Shown here piece by piece: positions 1-5,625 of a DNA stretch of 5,856 nt. A program made the translations under genes and the position numbers. The stretch is from NCBI GenBank assembly GCA_903940375.1, contig CAJAKT010000214.1, forward strand, positions 1 through 5,856, given 5' to 3'. This DNA is from an uncultured bacterium. Its GTDB lineage: Bacteria; Actinomycetota; Actinomycetes; S36-B12. Every line of letters begins with the position of its first letter. Position 1 is the stretch's first letter. A model generated the notes under the pieces. It was not told the DNA's origin. It did no database searches and worked only from the letters and a program-made list of their open reading frames with translations.

Positions 1-1
1 G

Positions 2-895
2 CTCGCAACATCGGCTGGCGCAACGGACATCTCTGTCGACGTGATCGGCTACTACCCGCCCGGCGACGTGCCCAACACCACCGATGCGACTCCGGGCGCA
101 GCGATGCCCATGGGCGATGAGCCGCCGCCGGTTGCTGCAGCGCCGGCCCCCGCGCCAGCCCCCGCGCCGGCGGCTACCGGAACCTTCAAGCCGGACCCCG
201 TCGACGAGTTCATCTCGATCGGCTCCGATGTCGGCTACGAGTCGTCGACGCAGGGAGCGCTCCAGCCGGGGGAGGCTCGTGTCGTGGGGCTCTCCGGCGT
301 GCCGGCGGAGGCGACATCGGCCCTCGTGCTCATCACGACACGTGAGGCGACGAAGCGCGGCAGCCTGCGCATCGGGGCGACGGACAAGGACGCAACGGCG
401 ACCTTCGCCTTCCCTAAGCGCGGCGTGCGCTCAGCGGTCATGGTCGTACCGATGGCCGCTGGACAGGTCACCTTCATCACCTCCAAGAAGGCCGCCGTCC
501 AGCTCCGGGTCGAGGTGCTGGGCTACGCGCTGAATGCGAAGCCGATCAAGGTCCGCAGTGCGCCAGCGACCCGGATCGCCAAGGCCAAGCTCGATGCCAC
601 GGCACCGCTGGTCATCGGGCCGGTGACCGGCCTTGCCGGACTGGCCAGGAAGGGCCGGAAGGTCTCGGGCGTGATCCTTCGGGTCCAATCGAAGGGCCTG
701 GGGGCCGACGCCGGCAGCCTCAAGGTCTACGGGCTCGACGGCACCGCGCCGGGAACCCGCTCGGCCTCGATCGTCCCTGGGAAGCGCTACACGAGCCTCG
801 TTGTCGCCGAGGTCGGCACCGACGGCAAACTGGTCCTGGCTGCTTCGGTCCCGGCCAAGGTGCGGGTGAGCATTGTGGGCTGGGTTCACCGCTAG
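2..895 (+). CDS. C-terminal part of a surface/secreted repeat-module protein (5' end outside window)
   Basis: The frame is open from the left edge (codons start at base 2) to a TAG stop, giving 297 visible residues. A GTG at 41 is internal: the residues before it (ending DISVDVIGYY) already form the end of a module, so the gene begins upstream. The protein appears to contain repeated beta-rich modules that each end in a V-x-V-x-G-(Y/W) strand: the tail of one at residues 9-18, a second at about 90-175 (it begins with a GVP-containing strand and ends RVEVLGYAL), and a third at about 180-296 (ending RVSIVGW). A Pro/Ala-rich linker at about residues 41-59 separates the first two. From family knowledge, this resembles the module with GVP near its start and D-V-x-G-Y at its end found in exported actinobacterial proteins. 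The export signal would lie outside the window, so surface location is inferred. No catalytic motif is visible. The true function is unknown; an adhesive or structural role is only a guess. Confidence 0.75.
   Translation, partial: LATSAGATDISVDVIGYYPPGDVPNTTDATPGAAMPMGDEPPPVAAAPAPAPAPAPAATGTFKPDPVDEFISIGSDVGYESSTQGALQPGEARVVGLSGVPAEATSALVLITTREATKRGSLRIGATDKDATATFAFPKRGVRSAVMVVPMAAGQVTFITSKKAAVQLRVEVLGYALNAKPIKVRSAPATRIAKAKLDATAPLVIGPVTGLAGLARKGRKVSGVILRVQSKGLGADAGSLKVYGLDGTAPGTRSASIVPGKRYTSLVVAEVGTDGKLVLAASVPAKVRVSIVGWVHR
146..169 (+). repeat. 12-bp tandem duplication in the Pro/Ala linker
   Basis: The 12-base unit GCCCCCGCGCCA (146-157) is followed directly by GCCCCCGCGCCG (158-169), a single-base difference. 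It encodes alternating Ala-Pro in the linker (about 122-178) between two modules of the surface-type protein. Because the unit is a multiple of three, slippage would change linker length without a frameshift. Confidence 0.7.
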
Positions 896-932
896 CGAAG
901 CGGCACGCGCGGGGACGGTCAGTCCGGCTGCC

Positions 933-938
933 TAGGAT
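933..938 (+). promoter_or_regulatory. Candidate -10 box / start signal for pcrA
   Basis: TAGGAT fits the actinobacterial -10 pattern TANNNT and lies exactly 6 nt before the GTG start at 945. Transcription would therefore begin at or next to the start codon, giving a leaderless mRNA. The same bases contain AGGA (934-937), 7 nt before the start, which could instead act as a Shine-Dalgarno on a longer transcript. No good -35 is visible. The 49 bp between the upstream stop and this gene contain nothing else recognisable. Confidence 0.4.
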
Positions 939-944
939 GCTGGG

Positions 945-3215
945 GTGAGCGACGCCCAGATGACTTTCGATGTGGGCGCCCCTCCTGCCGTCAGCAGACT
1001 CGTCGAAGACCTGAACCCCTCGCAGCGAGCCGCGGTCGAGCATCGCGGCGGGCCGCTGCTCATCGTCGCTGGTGCGGGCTCAGGCAAGACCCGCGTACTC
1101 ACGCGACGGGTTGCACATCTGCTGGCGACGGGCGATGCCCAGCCAGGACAGATCCTGGCCATCACGTTCACCAACAAGGCCGCGGGCGAGATGAAGGAAC
1201 GTGTCTCGGAGCTGGTCGGTTCGCGGGCACGGGCCATGTGGGTGTCCACGTTCCACAGTGCGTGTGTACGGATCCTGCGCAGTGAGTCAGCCCGGCTCGA
1301 CGTCAGCAGCACGTTCACGATCTACGACCAGGCCGACTCGTTGAGATTGATGTCGATGGTCATCCGCGACCTGAGTCTGGATCCGAAGAAGTTCACTCCG
1401 CGCTCCTTCCTCGGCCAGGTGTCGAATCTGAAGAACGAGCTGATCGACCATGAGACGTACTCCAGCCGGACGGCCAACCACATGGAGGAACTGCTCGCTG
1501 AGGCCTATGGCGAATACCAGCGACGGCTGCGTCGAGCCAACGCCTTCGACTTCGATGACCTGATCTCCAGCACGGTGGCCGTCCTCCAGCTCTTCCCCGA
1601 TGTCGCCGAGCACTACCGTCGGCGCTTCCGGCATGTGATGGTCGACGAGTACCAGGACACCAACCATGCGCAGTACGTGCTGATCAAGGAACTGGTCGGC
1701 GTCGCAACGCCCGATCTGCCAGCGGGGCAGCTGTGCGTCGTTGGTGACGCAGACCAGTCCATCTACGCCTTCCGCGGCGCGACCATCCGCAACATCGAAG
1801 AGTTCGAGCGTGACTACCCGAATGCCACGACGATCATGCTCGAGCAGAACTATCGCTCGACGCAGACGATCCTGACGGCGGCCAATGCGGTGATCGCCCG
1901 CAATGCCAGCCGGCGGGAGAAGAAGCTCTGGACGGATGCCGGCCCGGGCAAGCCGATCGTGGCCTATGTCGCCGATGACGAGCACGACGAAGCGTCATTC
2001 ATCGCCAACGAGATCGACCGGCTGGGCGACGACGAGGGCTTCAGGCCATCCGATGTCGCCGTGTTCTACCGCACCAACGCACAGTCGCGTTCGGTGGAGG
2101 AGATCTTCATCCGCGTTGGCCTGCCGTACCGGGTTGTCGGCGGCACCCGCTTCTACGAGCGCCGCGAGGTCCGAGATGCCATCGCTTATCTGCGAGCGCT
2201 GGCCAATCCCGCCGACGAGGTCTCACTGCGACGGGTGATGAACACGCCAAAGCGCGGAATCGGCGATCGGGCGGAGGCGATGGTCGAGGCCTTCGGGCAG
2301 CGCGAGCGCATCGGCTTCGCGGCGGCACTCGAGCGGGCAGCCGAAGCGCCGGGCATCGCTACCCGGTCGCTCACCAGCATCCAGGGCTTCGTCGCGCTCA
2401 TGGCCGATCTCCGCACGATCGTCGAGTCCGGTGCCGATCCCGCCACCGTCCTGCAGGCAGTGCTGGAGCAGAGCGGCTATCTGGCTGAACTCCAGGCGTC
2501 GACCGATCCGCAGGACGAGACGCGGATCGAGAACCTCGCCGAACTGGAGTCGGTGGCGCAGGAGTTCGCCACCGAGAATCCTGAAGGTTCGCTCACCGAC
2601 TTCCTGGAGCGGGTCTCGCTGGTCGCTGATTCCGATGAGATCCCCGATGGCGACGACACCGGTGGCGTGGTGACGCTCATGACGCTGCACACGGCGAAGG
2701 GACTGGAGTTCCCGGTCGTCTTCCTCACCGGCATGGAGGACGGCGTATTCCCGCACATGCGCTCGCTGGGTGACTCGCGCGAGCTCGAGGAGGAGCGCCG
2801 CCTGGCCTATGTCGGCATCACGCGGGCCCGCCAGCGCCTCTACGTGACGCGGTCGATGCTCAGGTCGGCCTGGGGCACGCCGGCCTTCAACCCGCCGTCT
2901 CGCTTCCTCGAGGAGATTCCAGACGAGGTCGTCGAGTGGCGCCGCGAGGAGCCCGTCGGACGCAGTCCGCTGTCCGGCGGCTTCGGTTCGTCGCCGAGCA
3001 GCAGCAGTGCGGCCCTTCGGCTGGGGGACCGCGTGGTCGGGACCGCGCCGGTGATGTCGCTCAACGCCGGGGAGCGGGTCACCCACCAGAAGTTCGGGCT
3101 CGGGACCGTCGTGTCGACCTCCGGATCGGGCGACAAGACCGAGGCGACCATCGACTTCGGCTCGGCCGGCGTCAAGCGCCTGCTGCTGCGGTATGCACCC
3201 GTCGAGAAGCTGTAG
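945..3215 (+). CDS. pcrA: ATP-dependent 3'-5' DNA helicase PcrA/UvrD1 (SF1A)
   Basis: This 756-residue protein has the full SF1A helicase motif set in order: Q motif NPSQ (24-27), Walker A GAGSGKT (43-49), motif Ia ITFTNKAAGEM (73-83), Walker B VDEYQDT (233-239), motif III GDADQSIYAFRGA (268-280 region), motif IV QNYRST (301-306), motif V TLHTAKGLEFP (580-590) and motif VI YVGITRARQRLYV (622-634). The length is normal for PcrA. The last 49 residues (about 708-756, starting near AGERVTHQKFGLGTVV) form the small Tudor-like domain that binds RNA polymerase in PcrA/UvrD proteins, joined by a Ser/Gly-rich linker (about 677-690). By family it unwinds DNA in the cytoplasm during nucleotide excision repair, replication-conflict resolution and removal of RecA filaments. 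GTG 945 is chosen because it lies just upstream of the conserved N-terminus and has start signals; the next ATG is only five codons later. No sign of damage. Confidence 0.97.
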   Translation: MSDAQMTFDVGAPPAVSRLVEDLNPSQRAAVEHRGGPLLIVAGAGSGKTRVLTRRVAHLLATGDAQPGQILAITFTNKAAGEMKERVSELVGSRARAMWVSTFHSACVRILRSESARLDVSSTFTIYDQADSLRLMSMVIRDLSLDPKKFTPRSFLGQVSNLKNELIDHETYSSRTANHMEELLAEAYGEYQRRLRRANAFDFDDLISSTVAVLQLFPDVAEHYRRRFRHVMVDEYQDTNHAQYVLIKELVGVATPDLPAGQLCVVGDADQSIYAFRGATIRNIEEFERDYPNATTIMLEQNYRSTQTILTAANAVIARNASRREKKLWTDAGPGKPIVAYVADDEHDEASFIANEIDRLGDDEGFRPSDVAVFYRTNAQSRSVEEIFIRVGLPYRVVGGTRFYERREVRDAIAYLRALANPADEVSLRRVMNTPKRGIGDRAEAMVEAFGQRERIGFAAALERAAEAPGIATRSLTSIQGFVALMADLRTIVESGADPATVLQAVLEQSGYLAELQASTDPQDETRIENLAELESVAQEFATENPEGSLTDFLERVSLVADSDEIPDGDDTGGVVTLMTLHTAKGLEFPVVFLTGMEDGVFPHMRSLGDSRELEEERRLAYVGITRARQRLYVTRSMLRSAWGTPAFNPPSRFLEEIPDEVVEWRREEPVGRSPLSGGFGSSPSSSSAALRLGDRVVGTAPVMSLNAGERVTHQKFGLGTVVSTSGSGDKTEATIDFGSAGVKRLLLRYAPVEKL

Positions 3216-3237
3216 CTCCCCCTCCCAGCGGCATTGA

Positions 3238-3426
3238 CCAGGCGGTATCAGTCGTTCTGAGTTCTACGCCACCGCGGCCCGCCTGTACTTGGACCTCCTG
3301 GCTCAGCAGGGTGTCCGGTCGGCCGTGGATGCGGCCCTGGCAAGTGCCGTCGTCGCTGAGACGGTTGATTTCGACGATGCATGGGTACGGGAGCAGGGTC
3401 GCCGGACACTCGATGAGTCCTGGTGA
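3238..3426 (+). pseudogene. Remnant of a ribbon-helix-helix antitoxin, N-terminus missing
   Basis: This frame opens just after a TGA at 3235 and runs to TGA 3424-3426. It reads as the helices and C-terminal tail of an RHH antitoxin: GISRSEFYATAARLYLDLL, then an Ala-rich helix, an acidic stretch, and an ending GRRTLDESW. From family knowledge, such antitoxins start with about 20 more residues, a beta strand that dimerises and contacts DNA, just before the G-x-SRSEF motif. Here that part is absent: upstream bases are the end of pcrA, no other frame supplies the strand, and there is no ATG, GTG or TTG before the motif. The first usable starts are TTG 3289 (45 residues) and GTG 3325 (33 residues), which would make at most the toxin-binding tail. 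The last four bases overlap the start of mazF, the normal antitoxin-toxin arrangement. I read it as a 5' deletion. Alternatives are a short surviving antitoxin or an assembly deletion. Confidence 0.65.
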
Positions 3427-3773
3427 TCCGGCAGGGTGAGATTCGCTGGGTCGATTTCGGCGACCGCCGCGGCTCTGCGCCGGCAGACCGCCGCCCGGCC
3501 GTGGTCATCTCGTCAGATGAGTTCAACGACAGCCGTATCGCGACCGTGATCGTCGCGGCGATCACGGGCAACACCAGCCTTGCAGGCATTCCGGGCAATG
3601 TGTTCCTGTCATCGTCGTCGAGTGGGCTTCCCGTCGACTCCGTCGTGAATGTGACCTCGATCGCGACCATCGGGAAGGCCGACCTGGGCGACCTTGTGCG
3701 CCCGATGCCATTGCATCTGTGGCAGGAGCTGTCAGCCGGACTCCAGCTTGTCCTGCATTCCCCGTTCTCCTAG
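3423..3773 (+). CDS. mazF: MazF-type mRNA interferase toxin
   Basis: This 116-residue protein has the MazF/PemK fold signatures: GEIRWVDFG (5-13), DRRPAVVIS (22-30) and VAAITGN (44-50), then GLPVDSVVNVTSIATIGK (68-85). R24 and T48 match the catalytic Arg and Thr of characterised MazF enzymes. By family it is a cytoplasmic endoribonuclease that cuts single-stranded mRNA at short specific sequences and is held inactive by its antitoxin. The GTG start gives the expected N-terminus (M-I-R-x-GEI) and overlaps the antitoxin stop (GTGA, 3423-3426). Only a weak GATGAG lies before it, so translation probably depends on coupling from the upstream frame. That frame is truncated, so expression may be poor. 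The reading frame itself looks intact. The final 13 codons and stop overlap the hydrolase gene on the other strand. The residues after about 111 (HSPFS) go slightly beyond the usual end. Confidence 0.88.
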   Translation: MIRQGEIRWVDFGDRRGSAPADRRPAVVISSDEFNDSRIATVIVAAITGNTSLAGIPGNVFLSSSSSGLPVDSVVNVTSIATIGKADLGDLVRPMPLHLWQELSAGLQLVLHSPFS

Positions 3774-4661
3774 TCCGGTCGTGCGGCCGTTCGCGGGCCA
3801 GGCGGGAGTGCTGTCGATCGACGTCACCCCGGACGACAACTGCGAGCCGTCGTGGTCGAGCTGGGCCAGTGCCATCGAGATCTCGTTGACTACCCGTCGA
3901 TCGACGGGCAGCGACATGTGGCCGATCCCCCGGATGAAGACGTTGCGGGCACGCAGGTCGGGATGCTGGATGCGGGCATTTCGCTGGGGCAGCACCAGCT
4001 GGTCGAGGTCGGACCAGATGGCGATGAAGCGTGTGCGGCAACCGGGTGCGGGCTCGGCCAGTTCGCGCATGATGTCGCTTGTCGTACGCATCTGGCGGAT
4101 GACCGGCCACGGCACGAACCGTGCAGGCACGCTGCCACAGTGCGGAGTGCCCAGCGTGCAGACCGTGTGCACGTGCGCGTCACCACCGAGTCGCTGCACG
4201 TAGTAACGGGCGATGAGGCCACCCATCGAGTGTCCGATGATGTGGACGCGCTCGTAGCCGGTCTGCTCGCAGACTTCCTCGATCAGCGTGCGGAGGCGCT
4301 GTGCGACATCGGTGATGTCGTCGGTGAAAGGTGAGTAGTTCAGGGCGTAGGTGCGACCGAAACCGCGCCGACGCAGCGACCGCCGTAACAGGGTGAAGAT
4401 GCTTCGGTTGTCGATCACCCCGTGGACCAGGATGATGGGCGTTCCCGCTGCCTCGACATCGCCGATGATCAGTCCGCGTTGTGCGGGTGACAGGTGGGAG
4501 ACCCCCATATGCGAGGCCTCTTCGAGCCGATCCTCGAGAAGTCCCCAGGGATACAGGGCGAGGTGGAGGCTGACCCACACGCCTTCGACGGCGACTCCCA
4601 GAACGCCGGCCGGCGACAGCAGTGCCCGTGCGCCGGCTGGCACCGCGGACAGGAGGCCCAT
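3732..4661 (-). CDS. Alpha/beta hydrolase, lipase/esterase-like, probably membrane-anchored
   Basis: This 309-residue protein has an alpha/beta-hydrolase triad that can be placed by eye. The nucleophile is S145 in GHSMGG (143-148), the acid is D220 in the S-x-x-D-x-x-V-x-P pattern of SDLDQLVLP (217-225), and the base is H248 in GIGHMSLP (245-252). The oxyanion-hole strand is IILVHG (76-81). Residues about 8-40 are hydrophobic and may be a signal anchor or membrane segment. By family it should hydrolyse ester bonds, probably of lipids; the substrate cannot be told, and it resembles the PGAP1/triacylglycerol lipase branch. The ATG shares its A with the TGA of the upstream RAM-domain gene (TGATG, 4663-4659) and has no clear Shine-Dalgarno, which points to coupled translation. 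The catalytic core ends near residue 270; the last ~40 residues look unstructured, and the final 13 overlap mazF. Confidence 0.85.
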   Translation of the reverse strand: MGLLSAVPAGARALLSPAGVLGVAVEGVWVSLHLALYPWGLLEDRLEEASHMGVSHLSPAQRGLIIGDVEAAGTPIILVHGVIDNRSIFTLLRRSLRRRGFGRTYALNYSPFTDDITDVAQRLRTLIEEVCEQTGYERVHIIGHSMGGLIARYYVQRLGGDAHVHTVCTLGTPHCGSVPARFVPWPVIRQMRTTSDIMRELAEPAPGCRTRFIAIWSDLDQLVLPQRNARIQHPDLRARNVFIRGIGHMSLPVDRRVVNEISMALAQLDHDGSQLSSGVTSIDSTPAWPANGRTTGLGERGMQDKLESG

Positions 4662-4936
4662 CAGTAGCCCAGCGAGAAGCCTGCGCCCAGATCCTCGGGG
4701 CGGTAGGTGCGGAAGGCGATGTGCGTCTCAGTGGTCAGGATGCCTGGGATCGCGCCGATCCCGTCAGTGACGACTTTGGGGACGGCGTCGATGTCAGTGA
4801 CCTCGAGGATCGCGACGATGTCGAGCTGACCAGTTACCGAGTAGACGGCTCGCACATGGGGGAGGCGGGCGATCTCCGCGCCGACCTCGTTGACCTTGCT
4901 GGGATCAACAGTGATGAAGCACAGGGCGGTCACCAT
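4661..4936 (-). CDS. Stand-alone Lrp/AsnC ligand-binding (RAM) domain protein
   Basis: This 91-residue protein is an Lrp/AsnC C-terminal RAM domain without the usual N-terminal helix-turn-helix. The whole length fits a beta-alpha-beta-beta-alpha-beta fold: strand ALCFITV, helix about 12-25, strand VRAVYSVTG, the characteristic G-x-x-D (G36, D39) followed by IVAILEV, a second helix about 48-61, and the ending GILTTETHIAFRTY (65-78). From family knowledge, RAM domains oligomerise and bind small ligands such as amino acids, and stand-alone versions exist, often with unknown roles. It lacks any DNA-binding region, so it is not a repressor by itself. The ATG follows a TANNNT box by 6 nt and no Shine-Dalgarno is visible, suggesting leaderless expression. 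The gene sits 9 bp after the FMN reductase and overlaps the hydrolase by one base. Confidence 0.85.
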   Translation of the reverse strand: MVTALCFITVDPSKVNEVGAEIARLPHVRAVYSVTGQLDIVAILEVTDIDAVPKVVTDGIGAIPGILTTETHIAFRTYRPEDLGAGFSLGY

Positions 4937-4942
4937 GGAACA

Positions 4943-4948
4943 ACTCTA
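4943..4948 (-). promoter_or_regulatory. Candidate leaderless -10 box for the RAM-domain gene
   Basis: On the minus strand TAGAGT (TANNNT) is followed by 6 nt and then the ATG at 4936, the same spacing as in front of pcrA. No purine-rich Shine-Dalgarno lies in the gap. The first three bases, TAG (4948-4946), are also the stop codon of the FMN reductase. No convincing -35 is seen in the GC-rich end of that gene. If real, it is an internal promoter driving the RAM-domain gene and hydrolase independently of the reductase. Confidence 0.4.
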
Positions 4949-5530
4949 GGCCCGGCTGGCCCGTTGGGCGGCAGCGAATGAGAGGACCTGCTCGCCGACG
5001 GTGTGCAGCTGCCGGACGATCGCGGCATCAGTAGTGGCGGTATCCGCTCCGATGAGGCCGGCGGAGTCGTTGATCGCGACGCCGAGTGGGGCGGGCCAGC
5101 CGCGGAGCGCGTGCACGACCTGTCGCAGTTGGTTCAGGGTTCCGACGGCGGTCTGCCAGCCGTGTGCAACGGCTATGAGCCCGACTGCGCGGTGCTCGAG
5201 GTAGGGCCGTTCGTCGTGTCGAAGGTCTTCGGCGTAATCGAGTGCGTTCTTGAGCATTCCGCTGATGGAGCCGTGGTAGCCGGGGCTCGCGATCAGCACA
5301 CCGTCGGCAGCGCGAAGGGCGTCAACGAGCTCCTGCGTTGCCGGGGTGCGCTCGGTGGACTCGGTGTCGTAGATGGGCAGCATGAGGCTGCGGCCCGTGA
5401 TGAACGTAACCTCGGCGCCGGCCTCCGTGGCGGCCTCAGCTGCGATGCGAAGTGCGCGCTCCGAGGCCGCCATCGGCGTGGTGCTACCGCCGATGGCGAT
5501 GATTCGCAGCGGGGTGATGGGCAGGGTCAC
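4946..5530 (-). CDS. NADPH-dependent FMN reductase family flavoprotein
   Basis: From the GTG at 5530-5528 the protein has 194 residues, normal for this flavodoxin-like family. The first strand RIIAIGGST (9-17) leads into the loop that binds the FMN phosphate, with the helix beginning near ASERAL (22-27). The signature SPGYHGSISGMLKNALD (82-98) is the family's conserved flavin-contacting stretch. By family it reduces FMN or other acceptors such as quinones with NAD(P)H in the cytoplasm; the actual acceptor is unknown. The open frame extends up to ATG 5635, but those 35 extra residues are Pro/Arg-rich, precede the expected N-terminus and would overlap the divergent mutase gene, so I prefer GTG 5530. 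The gene leads a tightly packed three-gene minus-strand cluster. I see no strong Shine-Dalgarno or promoter for it. Confidence 0.85.
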   Translation of the reverse strand: MTLPITPLRIIAIGGSTTPMAASERALRIAAEAATEAGAEVTFITGRSLMLPIYDTESTERTPATQELVDALRAADGVLIASPGYHGSISGMLKNALDYAEDLRHDERPYLEHRAVGLIAVAHGWQTAVGTLNQLRQVVHALRGWPAPLGVAINDSAGLIGADTATTDAAIVRQLHTVGEQVLSFAAAQRASRA

Positions 5531-5560
5531 GTCGCAGAGTCTTGCATCAGTGCCGAGCGG

Positions 5561-5566
5561 TAGTGT
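5561..5566 (+). promoter_or_regulatory. Weak candidate -10 box for the B12-binding subunit gene
   Basis: TAGTGT fits TANNNT and lies in the 95-bp divergent intergenic region (5531-5625) between the FMN reductase and the mutase subunit. A TTGCAT at 5542-5547 is too close (13 bp) to be a standard -35. If used, transcription would start near 5573 and leave a leader of about 50 nt carrying the strong Shine-Dalgarno. Nothing resembling a cobalamin riboswitch fits in this short space. Confidence 0.25.
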
Positions 5567-5612
5567 GCGTGCCGTCGGGTGCGGGGGCACTCGCGGTCCA
5601 GTTCGCATCCTC

Positions 5613-5619
5613 AAGGAGG
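5613..5619 (+). promoter_or_regulatory. Strong Shine-Dalgarno for the B12-binding subunit
   Basis: AAGGAGG, 6 nt before ATG 5626, is a near-perfect match to the anti-Shine-Dalgarno and fixes the start of the downstream gene. It is the only strong ribosome binding site in the window. Confidence 0.85.
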
Positions 5620-5625
5620 CCGGAT

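Noticed and set aside
41..43. GTG at 41 as the real start of the left-edge gene
   Set aside because: The in-frame residues upstream already continue the module strand (DISVDV), the frame is open to the left edge, and no ribosome binding site precedes it.
889..903. Small hairpin CCGCT-N5-AGCGG around the stop codon at 893-895
   Set aside because: The stem is only 5 bp with no T-tract after it; too weak to call a terminator and expected by chance at this GC content.
1287..3086. Long minus-strand open frames (1287-1985, 2223-3086) inside pcrA
   Set aside because: They lie opposite a complete, motif-rich helicase, have Arg/His/Asp-rich compositions typical of antisense readings of GC-rich genes, and show no recognisable motif.
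3852..4334. Plus-strand 160-residue open frame opposite the hydrolase
   Set aside because: The hydrolase strand carries the full catalytic triad in order; the opposite frame shows no motif and is a GC-bias shadow.
5003..5563. Plus-strand 186-residue open frame opposite the FMN reductase
   Set aside because: It is the antisense of a gene with clear family motifs, has no recognisable domain or ribosome binding site, and mirrors the reductase codon bias.
5531..5625. Possible cobalamin riboswitch before the B12-binding subunit
   Set aside because: The divergent gap is only 95 bp, shorter than a typical cobalamin riboswitch, and I see no B12-box-like conserved sequence.
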